This document shows positions 47,384 through 56,053 of a stretch of 64,000 bases of DNA, one piece after another. This DNA comes from CALREJ01 sp964533375 (lineage in GTDB: Bacteria; Patescibacteriota; Gracilibacteria; Peribacterales; Peribacteraceae): positions 558,001 to 622,000 of the forward strand of contig CAZHLW010000001.1 of NCBI GenBank assembly GCA_964533375.1, given 5' to 3'. The first letter of the stretch is position 1. Every line of letters begins with the position of its first letter. Made by a program: the position numbers and the translations under genes. The notes beneath the pieces were generated by a model. The model saw only the letters and a list, made by a program, of their open reading frames with translations, was not told the DNA's origin and did not search any database.

Positions 47384-48130
47384 TTAAGCTTTCTTTTCCG
47401 TTTCACTCAAGAGTTTTCGTCCATAATTACTCAACACATCCGTTATTTGGGCTCTGGTAAGGCTAATGGTCTGCGTTCCTTCGGCATAAGGCCCTACCTG
47501 GTACGGGTCGAATGTCAGGACAAGGCTCCCGTCTTTAATGGTAAATGTGCGGAAATTTTCCAGTTTTGCGGACGCCCCCTGGCGGATATTCTGCTCTTTT
47601 GCCGCGTAGTAGGTACCATTCTCTTTTGATGTTTCGATAAGTTCCTGAATACTGAGTTCCGAGAGGCGCTCCAGATATTTTGCTTTGGTATTGAACAGAT
47701 CTTCAAAGGCGATTTTTTTGCTGGTTGCGATATCATAATTGAACGGAAACGAGACGTGATTCGGATGTGCGGCTCCAGCCATGAACGGAGAGACTTCCAG
47801 TGTCATGCTCAGAAGTTCCGGCGTGAGAGTCACAACGTTGTATTCAATCGTTAGGCCGCTTTTCATGTCTTCGTCGATGCCTATGACCAGATCTGCAATA
47901 TCTGTCTGGAATTGTTTCTCCTGATCATCAGCAAACTTTTTCAGACGGTCGTTGATGTCTTTCTGTGCAGCAGTATCTGCCATTCCTTTCACCTGCGGAA
48001 TCTTTATATTCAAAGAATAGTGAGTCTCGTTTTTGCGAACGGTATCCGTTACAACTTTGACTGTATTTCCATCGCCGCACGCGCTCAAGGCAACTGTCAG
48101 TAAAACCGCAGAGAGAAGAGATTTTTTCAT
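47384..48130 (-). CDS. DUF4163/DUF3298-type lipoprotein (RsiV-like)
   Basis: A 248-residue lipoprotein. The signal peptide MKKSLLSAVLLTVALSAC ends at lipobox LSAC. The body has an N-terminal DUF4163-like region (HYSLNIKIPQVKG..AAQKDINDRLKKFADDQ) and a C-terminal DUF3298-like region (AAHPNHVSFPFNYDIATSKKIAFEDLFN, SLVLTFDPYQVGPYAEG, ISLTRAQITDVL). This pairing occurs in RsiV-type lysozyme-binding proteins; here there is no sigma factor, so it is a free lipoprotein. A -10-like TACCAT ends 6 nt before the ATG. Confidence 0.85.
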   Translation of the reverse strand: MKKSLLSAVLLTVALSACGDGNTVKVVTDTVRKNETHYSLNIKIPQVKGMADTAAQKDINDRLKKFADDQEKQFQTDIADLVIGIDEDMKSGLTIEYNVVTLTPELLSMTLEVSPFMAGAAHPNHVSFPFNYDIATSKKIAFEDLFNTKAKYLERLSELSIQELIETSKENGTYYAAKEQNIRQGASAKLENFRTFTIKDGSLVLTFDPYQVGPYAEGTQTISLTRAQITDVLSNYGRKLLSETEKKA

Positions 48131-48173
48131 GGGGCGATGGTATCAGATCGTCATCAAAAAATCCCTGTAAAAC

Positions 48174-50585
48174 TTATCGTTTTATGGCAGAGACCGGGAT
48201 GACAATGGCATCACCGCGCTTCACGTCGTTGCGGAGCAAATAATCGGCAAGGTAGTCTTCAATGAGGTCTGTAATCGTTCGGCGCATTTCACGTGCACCG
48301 AATTCCGCGCTGTAGCCTATGCCGATGAGCGCTTCGATTACGCCGTCTTCCAGAGTAACGGTTATACCGCGGCGTTTCTGCAGATCGCTGATGATGGAAT
48401 CGATCATCAGTCGTGCGACTTTTGCAGCGTTCTCTTGCGAGAGCGGATAGAAGAGAACAAGCTCATCAAAACGGTTCACGAATTCCGGCGTGAAGAGTTT
48501 CTGCTGCAGAATGAAGTCCACAAGCGCGGTCTTGAATGTCTGCTTGTCGTAGTTTTCGTTCTGTTTCACGAAATCGCGGATGAAAAGTGCGCCGGCGTTC
48601 GATGTTGCAATGATGATGGTATTGCGGAAATCCGTGCGGACGGAACGGCTGTCGGTCAAAAATCCTTCATCAAGGATCTGGAGGAACAGATTCAGGACAT
48701 TCGGGTGTGCTTTCTCAATTTCATCGAGGAGAATAAGGGAGAACGGCTTGTCCTGCACGCGCTGCGACAAAAAACCGTCGCTCATACCCGGCTGTCCTAT
48801 AATACCGAACACGCTGTCTGCGTGGCTGTATTCGTTCATATCCAGGCGGATCATCGCGTCGCTGGCACCGAAATATTCTTCCGCAAGTACCTTTGCGGTT
48901 TCTGTTTTTCCGACTCCCGTCGGACCCAAAAACAGGAATGTACCGACCGGTTTCTTGCGCTCGCGCAGATCCATACGCGCACGCTTGAGTGAACTCACTA
49001 CTGCATGCACAGCATTGTCCTGTCCGATCACACGCTTCTGCATAGCTTCATCCAGAACAAGCAGACGTTCCTTTTCGCCTTCCGACACCTGCTGCACATT
49101 CACGCGGCTCTTTGTGGAAACAACTTCGCGCACATGCGCCTCACGCACAAACGTATCGCCGTTCTCCGCGGCGCGGTGCACCGCTTCGTCCATAACATCC
49201 AGCGCCGTTCCCGGCAGCCCGCCACGCATGGAAAGGAAGCGCTTGCTCAAATCCAGCACCGACTTCAGCGCTTTGAAGGTAATGCGTACATGATGATTCT
49301 TGAGTGCGAAATAATGCGCCATCAGCGTCTGCATAGTTTCTTCATCGGTTGCATCTTCCACTGTCACTTTCTGGAAAAGACTGTCCAGCATTGGATCATT
49401 TTTGATGAGTGCATGGTAATCCTGTGTATCTGCAATACCGACTACGCAAATGCTTTCCGATTCCAAAAACTTCTTCAGCACCGCCATCAGATTCGGATTT
49501 GCGGAGCGCAGAAGCAAAGCGAGATCGCGGATGACAAGAATGAAACGGCCGCTGTTTTGCGCTCGGCTGAGGGCGTGGAGCAGGAAGGAATCGGAGTTAC
49601 CGACGCCGGACAGCAGTTTTTCGGTTTGAAGAAGGCGCACGCTGGTAAACGGCAGATGTTTCGTGCGTTCATGGCTGCGGAGTTCTGCGACCACATTGCG
49701 GATAAGGGTGCGCTTTCCGATACCGGTTTTTCCAAGGACCAGCACGTTGCGCTCCTTATTGCGGAGCAGTGAACGAAGGACGGCGTCGATCGCATCTTTG
49801 TGGATGATGACACTGCGCTCACCGGTTTCTTCGGTTGTTGCATCAATGTCAGTTGTGAGTGCATCAAGCGCATCGGTGTAGCCGGTTATCCAGGAACGCC
49901 CGAGCGAACTGTTGCGTGCAATGGCATGCGGACTCCAGGGACGTTCGCTCTGCCGGAAATGGTAATGAAAGTGCTCCCAGTGCAGGAGGCCTGTCAGTTC
50001 TTCTTCGGAAACATCGGCCTTGTGCAGCAATTCCGTGCAACAGGCAACGAATGTAAAGAAGAGATAGAGAATAATTGTGGCATCGATGCGCGTTTCCTGG
50101 AACGTGGGAAGCATTTTCTTCGCGTAATTCAAAAACATATCCAGTTCCACATGCTCGTCGATATCCGCACGGCACCTGGTAATCATTTCCGCCGCATCAA
50201 TCCCCAGTTCATCCAGCAGGAAACATCCGCGGTCCGTTGAAACCGCTGCTTCCAGCAGATCGCCTGCAGAGGCTTTTTTCTTGGGCGCCAGGCGATCAAT
50301 CATCTCATGCGATAGCCAGGATTCGATTCTGGCATCATCACCCAAAGGCAGGGCGTCGTTCTCCAGTTCTTCTTCCAAAAAGAGTTTGATGATGTGCGTG
50401 AAGAAGAGCAGCAAAAATGATGCGAGCAAAAACGGCCACGGATCACGGGTCTGCACAGATACCACTCCAAAGATCAGCGCAACCACGCAGTAGATACCAA
50501 TCGACACAGGACTGAGTGTCAGCATGCGCAGGCGTAATCCCTTCGCTTCTTTTGTGCCGGAAAATGAGAGTGTCAGGAGAGCCAT
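48174..50585 (-). CDS. Membrane-anchored Clp/Hsp100-type double AAA+ protein
   Basis: An 803-residue ATPase. Two TM segments (about 28-44 and 50-70) precede a helical region and two AAA+ domains. D1 has Walker A GKTGIGKR (285-292) but a degenerate Walker B (ILVIRDLALLL: Arg at the Asp position). D2 is complete: VIGQDNAV, Walker A GPTGVGKTE (554-562), Walker B LILLDEIEKAHP (D621, E622), sensor ATSNAG and arginine-finger region FVNRFDEL, followed by the ClpB/C C-terminal domain (GYSAEFGAREMRRTI). No Clp N-domain and no IGF/LGF loop for ClpP are seen. It probably unfolds or remodels proteins at the membrane. The next gene begins immediately after its start (TAA-ATG) upstream. Confidence 0.85.
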   Translation of the reverse strand: MALLTLSFSGTKEAKGLRLRMLTLSPVSIGIYCVVALIFGVVSVQTRDPWPFLLASFLLLFFTHIIKLFLEEELENDALPLGDDARIESWLSHEMIDRLAPKKKASAGDLLEAAVSTDRGCFLLDELGIDAAEMITRCRADIDEHVELDMFLNYAKKMLPTFQETRIDATIILYLFFTFVACCTELLHKADVSEEELTGLLHWEHFHYHFRQSERPWSPHAIARNSSLGRSWITGYTDALDALTTDIDATTEETGERSVIIHKDAIDAVLRSLLRNKERNVLVLGKTGIGKRTLIRNVVAELRSHERTKHLPFTSVRLLQTEKLLSGVGNSDSFLLHALSRAQNSGRFILVIRDLALLLRSANPNLMAVLKKFLESESICVVGIADTQDYHALIKNDPMLDSLFQKVTVEDATDEETMQTLMAHYFALKNHHVRITFKALKSVLDLSKRFLSMRGGLPGTALDVMDEAVHRAAENGDTFVREAHVREVVSTKSRVNVQQVSEGEKERLLVLDEAMQKRVIGQDNAVHAVVSSLKRARMDLRERKKPVGTFLFLGPTGVGKTETAKVLAEEYFGASDAMIRLDMNEYSHADSVFGIIGQPGMSDGFLSQRVQDKPFSLILLDEIEKAHPNVLNLFLQILDEGFLTDSRSVRTDFRNTIIIATSNAGALFIRDFVKQNENYDKQTFKTALVDFILQQKLFTPEFVNRFDELVLFYPLSQENAAKVARLMIDSIISDLQKRRGITVTLEDGVIEALIGIGYSAEFGAREMRRTITDLIEDYLADYLLRNDVKRGDAIVIPVSAIKR

Positions 50586-50981
50586 TTACAAAGACACGTA
50601 GAAAAGAAACGGAAGCGCAGCAATCACGATCAGCGGAAATGTCATCCACAGAAGAATGTAGAGGGAAAATCCCGCGAAGAGCGCAATCTGAAGCAAGAGG
50701 CCAAACAGCAGCGCACCCAGACGGATAATGCAGCCGATAATGCGTGCGGTCAGATTGAGTGTAAGTGTCTGTAGAATGGCGGTGATATCGAAACCTTTGG
50801 TCGGATACGAATCACGAATACTTTTCCAGGGGGCAAAAAGAGTCTTCAGCAAAAAGATAATCGAAAAAATAGATCCGAATGCAGCAGCATAGGCGGTGTA
50901 GGCATGCGCAATCTCTTTCGGACGCTGGAACAGGTACCAGCGGATGAACAAACTGCCAATGGAAGTGATGGAGGATGTCAT
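50586..50981 (-). CDS. Membrane protein in operon with the Clp-like protein
   Basis: A 131-residue membrane protein with an amphipathic N-terminal part (WYLFQRPKEIAHAYTAYAAAFGSIFSIIFLLKTLFAPWKSI) and two more hydrophobic segments (ARIIGCIIRLGALLFGLLLQIALFAGFSLYILLWMTFPLIVIAALPFLFYV). The family is not recognised. Its stop TAA is immediately followed by the ATG of the Clp-like gene, so the two are a translational unit. It is likely an accessory membrane partner of that AAA+ protein. It is divergent from tmk. Confidence 0.7.
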   Translation of the reverse strand: MTSSITSIGSLFIRWYLFQRPKEIAHAYTAYAAAFGSIFSIIFLLKTLFAPWKSIRDSYPTKGFDITAILQTLTLNLTARIIGCIIRLGALLFGLLLQIALFAGFSLYILLWMTFPLIVIAALPFLFYVSL

Positions 50982-51031
50982 GTGTCTATATTCCTATCAT
51001 TATAGCGGAAAATCGTTACAATTCCGAGTGT

Positions 51032-51610
51032 ATGCGCGGACGATTTATTGTTCTGGAAGGGCCCGACGGCAGCGGCACTACCACTCATAGTGCTCTTTTA
51101 GCTGAATCTCTGAAGAATAGTGGCCAGAGAGTGCTTTTGACGCAGGAGCCGTCCAATGGGCCGGTAGGAACATTTCTCCGCTCACAACTGGCAATTGGCG
51201 GGGTTCCGTCTGATGCATTGCAAATACTGTTCAGTGCAGACCGCGCCTGGCACCTGACGGATGTCATTTTGCCATCGCTGGAAGACGGCAAAACCGTTAT
51301 ATGCGACCGTTATATTCTTTCAACACTGCTGTATGGCCAGGCTTTAGGGCTTGATACCTCATGGTTGAGTGACATGAACAAAAAATTTATACAACCAGAT
51401 CTCCAAATTGTAGCGCTTCCCCCGTTTTCCGTCTGTCAGGAAAGAATCAATGCACGGGGTACCAAAGACATGCTGGAAGAGCAGACTTCATTCCAGCAGT
51501 CGGTTTATGATCTGTATGCGGCGGCTGCAAAGCAAAACGGGCTGCCTGTCATCAATACGGAGGGGTCGGCGGAGGAAGTAGCCAGACACATCAGAGAGCT
51601 CGTGCAGTGA
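51032..51610 (+). CDS. tmk: Thymidylate kinase
   Basis: Phosphorylates dTMP to dTDP. The 192-residue product has FIVLEGPDGSGTTTHSALL (P-loop region), the DR(Y/H) motif in ICDRYILSTLLYGQALGLD, and LPPFSVCQERINARGTKDMLE (lid region). The P-loop is unusual: the invariant Lys (GKT/GKS) is Thr here (GSGTTT). ATG 51032 is chosen for the family start; a longer frame adds an unrelated tail. It is divergent from the membrane protein/Clp unit and followed 25 bp later by folD. Confidence 0.88.
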   Translation: MRGRFIVLEGPDGSGTTTHSALLAESLKNSGQRVLLTQEPSNGPVGTFLRSQLAIGGVPSDALQILFSADRAWHLTDVILPSLEDGKTVICDRYILSTLLYGQALGLDTSWLSDMNKKFIQPDLQIVALPPFSVCQERINARGTKDMLEEQTSFQQSVYDLYAAAAKQNGLPVINTEGSAEEVARHIRELVQ

Positions 51611-51635
51611 AGCGGAAACAAGCTACAATGTCTGC

Positions 51636-52490
51636 ATGCCAGCACGCCTTCTTTCCGGTACCGATCTTGCGCACTCGATTCTTGAGGGCCTGAAACCGCG
51701 CGTGAAAAAACTGAATCCTAAACTGGTCATCATCCAGATTGGAAACGATGCTGCCAGCGACAGCTACATTCGTAGAAAGTTGCAGAGCTGCGACGATGTC
51801 GGAATGCGCCATGAACATCTGCATTTTCCGGCTGACGTGTCATTCGACGAACTCATGAAAACAATCCGTGCACTCAACGCCGATGACGATGTGACCGGCT
51901 ATATAGTGCAGCTCCCGCTGCCACAGATATTGCAGGAAAATGAGCCGCTCCTTTTCCGCGAGATTGATCCGTACAAAGACATTGATGGATTCACCGCCTA
52001 CAACCTGGGCAAGATGTTCCTGTCGAGTGACTTCGAACACCTGCCGCCCGCAACACCTGCAGGCATTATTACACTTCTGGAACAGAACGGGGTCGACATT
52101 GAAGGGAAGTGCGCGGTGGTGGTTGGAGCAAGTAATATTGTAGGAAAACCGCTCGGAACGATGCTCTTAAACAGAAATGCAACGCTGATCCAATGCCATA
52201 AATTCACTGAGGATTTACGGTGGTATACCCTGCAAGGGGACATCGTCATTTCGGCTGCAGGAAAAGCAAATCTTATTACCGCTGATATGATAAAACCAGG
52301 AGCCACCGTGATTGACGTCGGAATGAATAAAATCGGCGATGCACTCGTAGGCGATGTCGATTTTGAGAATGTGAAAGAAGTGGCGGGAGCAATCACTCCC
52401 GTTCCCGGCGGAGTCGGCCCGATGACTGTTGCAACGCTGCTGCAAAACTGCGTCCGTGCAAAAGAACGCCAGCTTGAAAAGAACAGGTGA
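51636..52490 (+). CDS. folD: FolD, methylenetetrahydrofolate dehydrogenase/cyclohydrolase
   Basis: Interconverts methylene-, methenyl- and formyl-tetrahydrofolate. The 284-residue product has SDSYIRRKLQSCDDVGM (catalytic Lys region), VQLPLP, KDIDGFT, TPAGIITLLEQ, VVGASNIVGKPLG and TPVPGGVGPMTVATLL. The A in VVGASNIVG replaces the more common R (VVGRSxIVG). A TACAAT (51624-51629) ends 6 nt before the ATG. It faces prfA convergently, 2 bp apart. Confidence 0.96.
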   Translation: MPARLLSGTDLAHSILEGLKPRVKKLNPKLVIIQIGNDAASDSYIRRKLQSCDDVGMRHEHLHFPADVSFDELMKTIRALNADDDVTGYIVQLPLPQILQENEPLLFREIDPYKDIDGFTAYNLGKMFLSSDFEHLPPATPAGIITLLEQNGVDIEGKCAVVVGASNIVGKPLGTMLLNRNATLIQCHKFTEDLRWYTLQGDIVISAAGKANLITADMIKPGATVIDVGMNKIGDALVGDVDFENVKEVAGAITPVPGGVGPMTVATLLQNCVRAKERQLEKNR

Positions 52491-52492
52491 TA

Positions 52493-53554
52493 TTACTCCT
52501 TTGTTTCTTTGAGCAGCTGTTCTGTTTCGTATGCCCGCAATGCATCAATCACTTCCCCGATGTTTCCTTCCATGATGCCCGGAAGATTGTGAAAACTCTG
52601 ATTAATGCGATGATCCGTCAGACGGTCTTGCGGGAAATTGTACGTGCGGATTTTTTCACTGCGGTCGCCTGTTCCGATTTGCGATGAGCGCAGGTTTCCC
52701 TCTTTGGCAGCTTTCTCTTCCTGTTGGGCTGCGTACAAGCGTGAACGCAACAGTTCCATCGCACGCTCGCGGTTTTGGAGCTGGCTGCGCTCGGTTTGGC
52801 AGCTGACCACCATGCCGCTTGGCATGTGCGTGATGCGCACGGCGCTTTCCGTTTTATTCACGTGCTGGCCACCGGCGCCGCTTGCGCGATAGGTATCGAT
52901 GCGTAAATCCTCAGTGCGGATGGTGAAATCCGTCACTTCCGCTTCAGGAAGAACTGCAACGGATGCGGCAGATGTGTGCACGCGACCTTTGTTTTCAGTC
53001 TCCGGAATTCTTTGCACGCGGTGAACGCCGCCTTCGAACTTTAAATAGCCAAACGCTCCTGCCCCGGCTATTTCGATGATCGCTTCCTTTACACCACCCA
53101 TATCGGCGTCGGTTTTATCAATCAGTAATGTCTTCCAGCCCATCTGCTCGCAGTACCGCAAATACATGCGCAGGAGTTCTGCGGCAAAGAGCGTTGCTTC
53201 ATCTCCACCGGTACCGGCACGTACTTCTAAAATGGCATTGCGCTGGTCAGCGGGGTCTTTAGGAATGAGTGCAAGCTGGATTTCGGATTCAAGATGTTGC
53301 AGTCTGTCTCTGGTTTGCGCTTCTTCCGCCACAGCTAAATCATGCATTTCCGGATCGCTCTTCATTTCGACAGTATCTTTTAAAGATACTTCACACGCAG
53401 TGTATTCTTCGTACAGTTTGTGCGCTGTTTCGAGCAGCGCCAGTTTTCGGCCGATTTCTGCGACTTTTGCCGGATCATTGAACACAGCTTCATCCTGCAG
53501 CGACAGTTGCAACTGCTTGTATTCCTGCGCCAGTGACTTGAGCTTTTCGATCAT
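52493..53554 (-). CDS. prfA: Peptide chain release factor 1
   Basis: Releases peptides at UAA and UAG. The 353-residue product has the anticodon-like PxT motif in HRVQRIPETENKGRVHTSA (PET), the catalytic GGQ in ASGAGGQHVNKTESAVRITH, and the RF1-type C-terminal end TYNFPQDRLTDHR. The PxT motif rather than SPF distinguishes RF1 from RF2. The GGQ Gln is the target of PrmC at 0.5-1.3 kb. TATGCT lies 6 nt before the ATG. TGA is used as a normal stop in this window, so RF2 should exist elsewhere. Confidence 0.96.
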   Translation of the reverse strand: MIEKLKSLAQEYKQLQLSLQDEAVFNDPAKVAEIGRKLALLETAHKLYEEYTACEVSLKDTVEMKSDPEMHDLAVAEEAQTRDRLQHLESEIQLALIPKDPADQRNAILEVRAGTGGDEATLFAAELLRMYLRYCEQMGWKTLLIDKTDADMGGVKEAIIEIAGAGAFGYLKFEGGVHRVQRIPETENKGRVHTSAASVAVLPEAEVTDFTIRTEDLRIDTYRASGAGGQHVNKTESAVRITHMPSGMVVSCQTERSQLQNRERAMELLRSRLYAAQQEEKAAKEGNLRSSQIGTGDRSEKIRTYNFPQDRLTDHRINQSFHNLPGIMEGNIGEVIDALRAYETEQLLKETKE

Positions 53555-53605
53555 AATGAGAGCATACTGAAAAAGAGGAGATGTGTCATGATTTGTCTCC
53601 GCTCA

Positions 53606-54697
53606 CTATTTCAAGGTATTTTCGTTGCTCGTCACATCTATTTCAAAGCAGTGGTATCCGGCAGGGTGGTTCCAGAAGATATCGTATGCCTGATCGCGAA
53701 CGGCATTGAATGTAGCGCAGAGTTCGTACTTTGTATCAGACCCGATAGTGTAAATGTATGGCACCTGCGTTTCCGGATCGTTCAGATTAATCTTCTGATA
53801 AATGGCTTGTTCCTGGACTTCCTGCAGTGTCCGGGGAACAGGTTTTATGGGTGCGGCAGGCTCTGATGGTCTGGGCATATCTGCCCGTACTCCATAGACA
53901 ATATTGCCGATCTCACTCTGAATAGTCCGCAGATCTTCAATACGGCGTTCATCGAACTTGCGCTCGCGTTCGCTGCCAGGAGATCCGGCGAGCACTATGC
54001 CCCAGATAACTGCAACAGCAACAATCGCGGTTCCAATCGAGAGAAAAATTTTATTGATACCAGATGCGCGTGCAGTTTTTGGCTGTGTCTTGAGTGACAG
54101 AAAGTAATAGAGGAAGACGGTTCCTGCAACGGCAAGAACAATGAACACCTTCAGCAGGAAGCGGATCGAAAGCTCACCTTCCAGGAAGTAGAAGATGAGC
54201 GTAATGATGTCACCCATCAGCGCTGCGGCTGTTACAAACAATGTGAAGTACGTGAGCCAGCGGCGGACTCCGCTCACTGCTTTTTCCGTGTGCGTACTCA
54301 TTTCCTTTACCAAAATCCGGGTAATCCACAGGAACAGCGGATAGGACACAATGATTGCAGCAATCGACCAGCGGATGGTGCTGGCCATCCACGTGTTGTC
54401 CGTCGGATACTGCGCCAGGGCTGCATCCGGGAAGAGGCGGTTAATGTAGGTGAAAAACAGAATGATGGTGCTGATGACCGTCGTGTAGAGCGAGACGAAT
54501 GTCAGCAGGTGGAAGAAGGCATCGCGGGCTCCGCCTCCGTCTGTGGGCAGCGGAATCGGCATATCCAGGCTTTCTTCCGTGAGGGCCTCGGCAATGTCTT
54601 TTTCTTTCCAGCCAGCCGACAAAAGAAGCATACGAATGGTCGAATGATCCATTCCCTTTTTGCGCGCATGTGCGATAAAGTCTTTTAATTGAGTCAT
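53606..54697 (-). CDS. DUF5671 family membrane protein
   Basis: A 363-residue protein. The N-terminal ~35 residues form a UBA-like helical segment (LKDFIAHARKKGMDHSTIRMLLLSAGWKEKDIAEALTE). Five hydrophobic segments follow (FFHLLTFVSLYTTVISTIILFFTYI, IRWSIAAIIVSYPLFLWITRIL, TYFTLFVTAAALMGDIITLIFYFL, LLKVFIVLAVAGTVFLYYFLSL, ...SIGTAIVAVAVIWGIVLA), then ~130 extracytoplasmic residues. The TM layout matches DUF5671, common in CPR bacteria and of unknown function. The extracellular part ends YELCATFNAVRDQAYDIFWNHPAGYHCFEID. A TAAAGT lies 7 nt before the ATG. Confidence 0.8.
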   Translation of the reverse strand: MTQLKDFIAHARKKGMDHSTIRMLLLSAGWKEKDIAEALTEESLDMPIPLPTDGGGARDAFFHLLTFVSLYTTVISTIILFFTYINRLFPDAALAQYPTDNTWMASTIRWSIAAIIVSYPLFLWITRILVKEMSTHTEKAVSGVRRWLTYFTLFVTAAALMGDIITLIFYFLEGELSIRFLLKVFIVLAVAGTVFLYYFLSLKTQPKTARASGINKIFLSIGTAIVAVAVIWGIVLAGSPGSERERKFDERRIEDLRTIQSEIGNIVYGVRADMPRPSEPAAPIKPVPRTLQEVQEQAIYQKINLNDPETQVPYIYTIGSDTKYELCATFNAVRDQAYDIFWNHPAGYHCFEIDVTSNENTLK

Positions 54698-54790
54698 ATG
54701 ATCGACTTTAACGAATTGTCGGTTTTCTGTCGAGAATTATGCCGTGCTTTCTTGTAGAATAGTCGCTCGACTCTTCTTTTATCAGAGTAA

Positions 54791-54853
54791 ATGAAAATCC
54801 TTGTAGCACTCTCCGGCCCCTTCGACAGGCTCAGGGTAAAGTTCCCTCAGTGA
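54791..54853 (+). other. Duplicate of the mnmA start followed by a dispersed repeat
   Basis: A 20-codon frame MKILVALSGPFDRLRVKFPQ whose first nine residues repeat the mnmA start (MRILVALSG at 54872). The frame then runs into the repeat core CCCTTCGACAGGCTCAGGG (54818-54836) and stops at TGA. It looks like an interrupted old start or a decayed partial copy. Confidence 0.6.
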
Positions 54854-54871
54854 TAATCCTTTTTACACTCC

Positions 54872-55972
54872 ATGCGTATACTTGTTGCATTATCAGGGGG
54901 AATCGATAGCAGTGTGGTTGCACATCTGCTCAAAGAACAGGGCCACGAACTGGTCGGGGTGCGCTTTACGTTGTGGTCTGATCCTCTTGCGCCGAGCATC
55001 GCACAAATTCTCCCGACCAAATGCTGCAACGCACAAACTGCATCCCGCGCACGGGCGACTGCGATGTCACTCGGAATTCCGTATCACATCATTGATCTCG
55101 AAAAAGAATTCAAAGAAGAAGTCGTTGATCCATTTTTAAACGGCTACAGAAACGGACTGACCCCAAACCCCTGCATCCGCTGTAACCGCACTATCAAGTT
55201 CGGAAAGTTACTCGAGATTATGAAAGAGTACGGCTGTGAAAAACTAGCCACTGGACATTACGCTCGAGTAGCCTCAGAAGAATGTAGCGATGGAACAGTG
55301 AGACGATTACTCCTGGAAGCGACAGACGGTACGAAAGATCAGAGTTACTATTTGTACGGACTCACGCAGGAACAGCTTTCTGTCGTAATGTTTCCGCTCG
55401 GCACTATGCAAAAAAGTGATGTATACGGACTTGCCGAACACTTCGGTGTACCGTTTGATGAAGAGTATCGCGAAAGTCAGGACCTCTGTTTCTTCCCGGA
55501 AAAATCCCCCGGCGAATTTCTCAAACGCTACCTGAGTGATGCAATGAAGACCGGAAAGATTGTCAGAAAAGATGGTATGATAGTCGGAGAACATGAGGGA
55601 CTTCCTCTCTACACAATCGGCCAGCGCCGCGGACTTGGTATTGGTGGTCTTAAAATTCCACTCGAAGTAGTCGGCAAAAATATTAAGGCAAATGAACTGA
55701 TAGTTGGTGAGCAGGGAGCATCGCAGATTACAGGTGTGGAACTTGCCGATATTCACTGGGTGTCGTGGCGGCCGCCGGAAAATGAAGAGGTACCATTTGA
55801 GTGCAGACTGCGTTCGCTTTCATCACGCAAAAAAGGAACATTGACGTACAAAGGAAATAAGGGTGTATTTTCTTTTTTGGGAGCGGAAACATTGATCGCC
55901 CCGGGCCAGTCTTTAGTGCTCTACAGAGGCCAGGAAGTCATTGGCGGTGGGGTTATGGCAAGGGGCATCTAG
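54872..55972 (+). CDS. mnmA: MnmA, tRNA-specific 2-thiouridylase
   Basis: Thiolates U34 of tRNA-Lys, -Glu and -Gln. The 366-residue product has the PP-loop ALSGGIDSSVVAHLL (6-20), the catalytic Cys in NPCIRCNRTIKFG, the second Cys in SQDLCFFPEK, TIGQRRGLGIGG and a C-terminal beta barrel. ATG 54872 gives the full PP-loop. Upstream at 54791 a second copy of the first nine codons is broken by a dispersed repeat. TACACT lies only 2 nt before the ATG, so the promoter is probably further upstream. Confidence 0.95.
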   Translation: MRILVALSGGIDSSVVAHLLKEQGHELVGVRFTLWSDPLAPSIAQILPTKCCNAQTASRARATAMSLGIPYHIIDLEKEFKEEVVDPFLNGYRNGLTPNPCIRCNRTIKFGKLLEIMKEYGCEKLATGHYARVASEECSDGTVRRLLLEATDGTKDQSYYLYGLTQEQLSVVMFPLGTMQKSDVYGLAEHFGVPFDEEYRESQDLCFFPEKSPGEFLKRYLSDAMKTGKIVRKDGMIVGEHEGLPLYTIGQRRGLGIGGLKIPLEVVGKNIKANELIVGEQGASQITGVELADIHWVSWRPPENEEVPFECRLRSLSSRKKGTLTYKGNKGVFSFLGAETLIAPGQSLVLYRGQEVIGGGVMARGI

Positions 55973-56021
55973 AAAACTTTTCATCGCACCCAAAATGCCT
56001 GTGCTACACTGCCTCTTCCCC

Positions 56022-56050
56022 GTGCAAAAACCGCTGATTTCCGCTATACT
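56022..56050 (+). promoter_or_regulatory. Candidate promoter of the sortase gene
   Basis: GTGCAA (56022-56027), 17-nt spacer, TATACT (56045-56050). The -10 is only 3 nt before the TTG at 56054, so the true start may be further downstream than assumed. Confidence 0.4.
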
Positions 56051-56053
56051 ATC

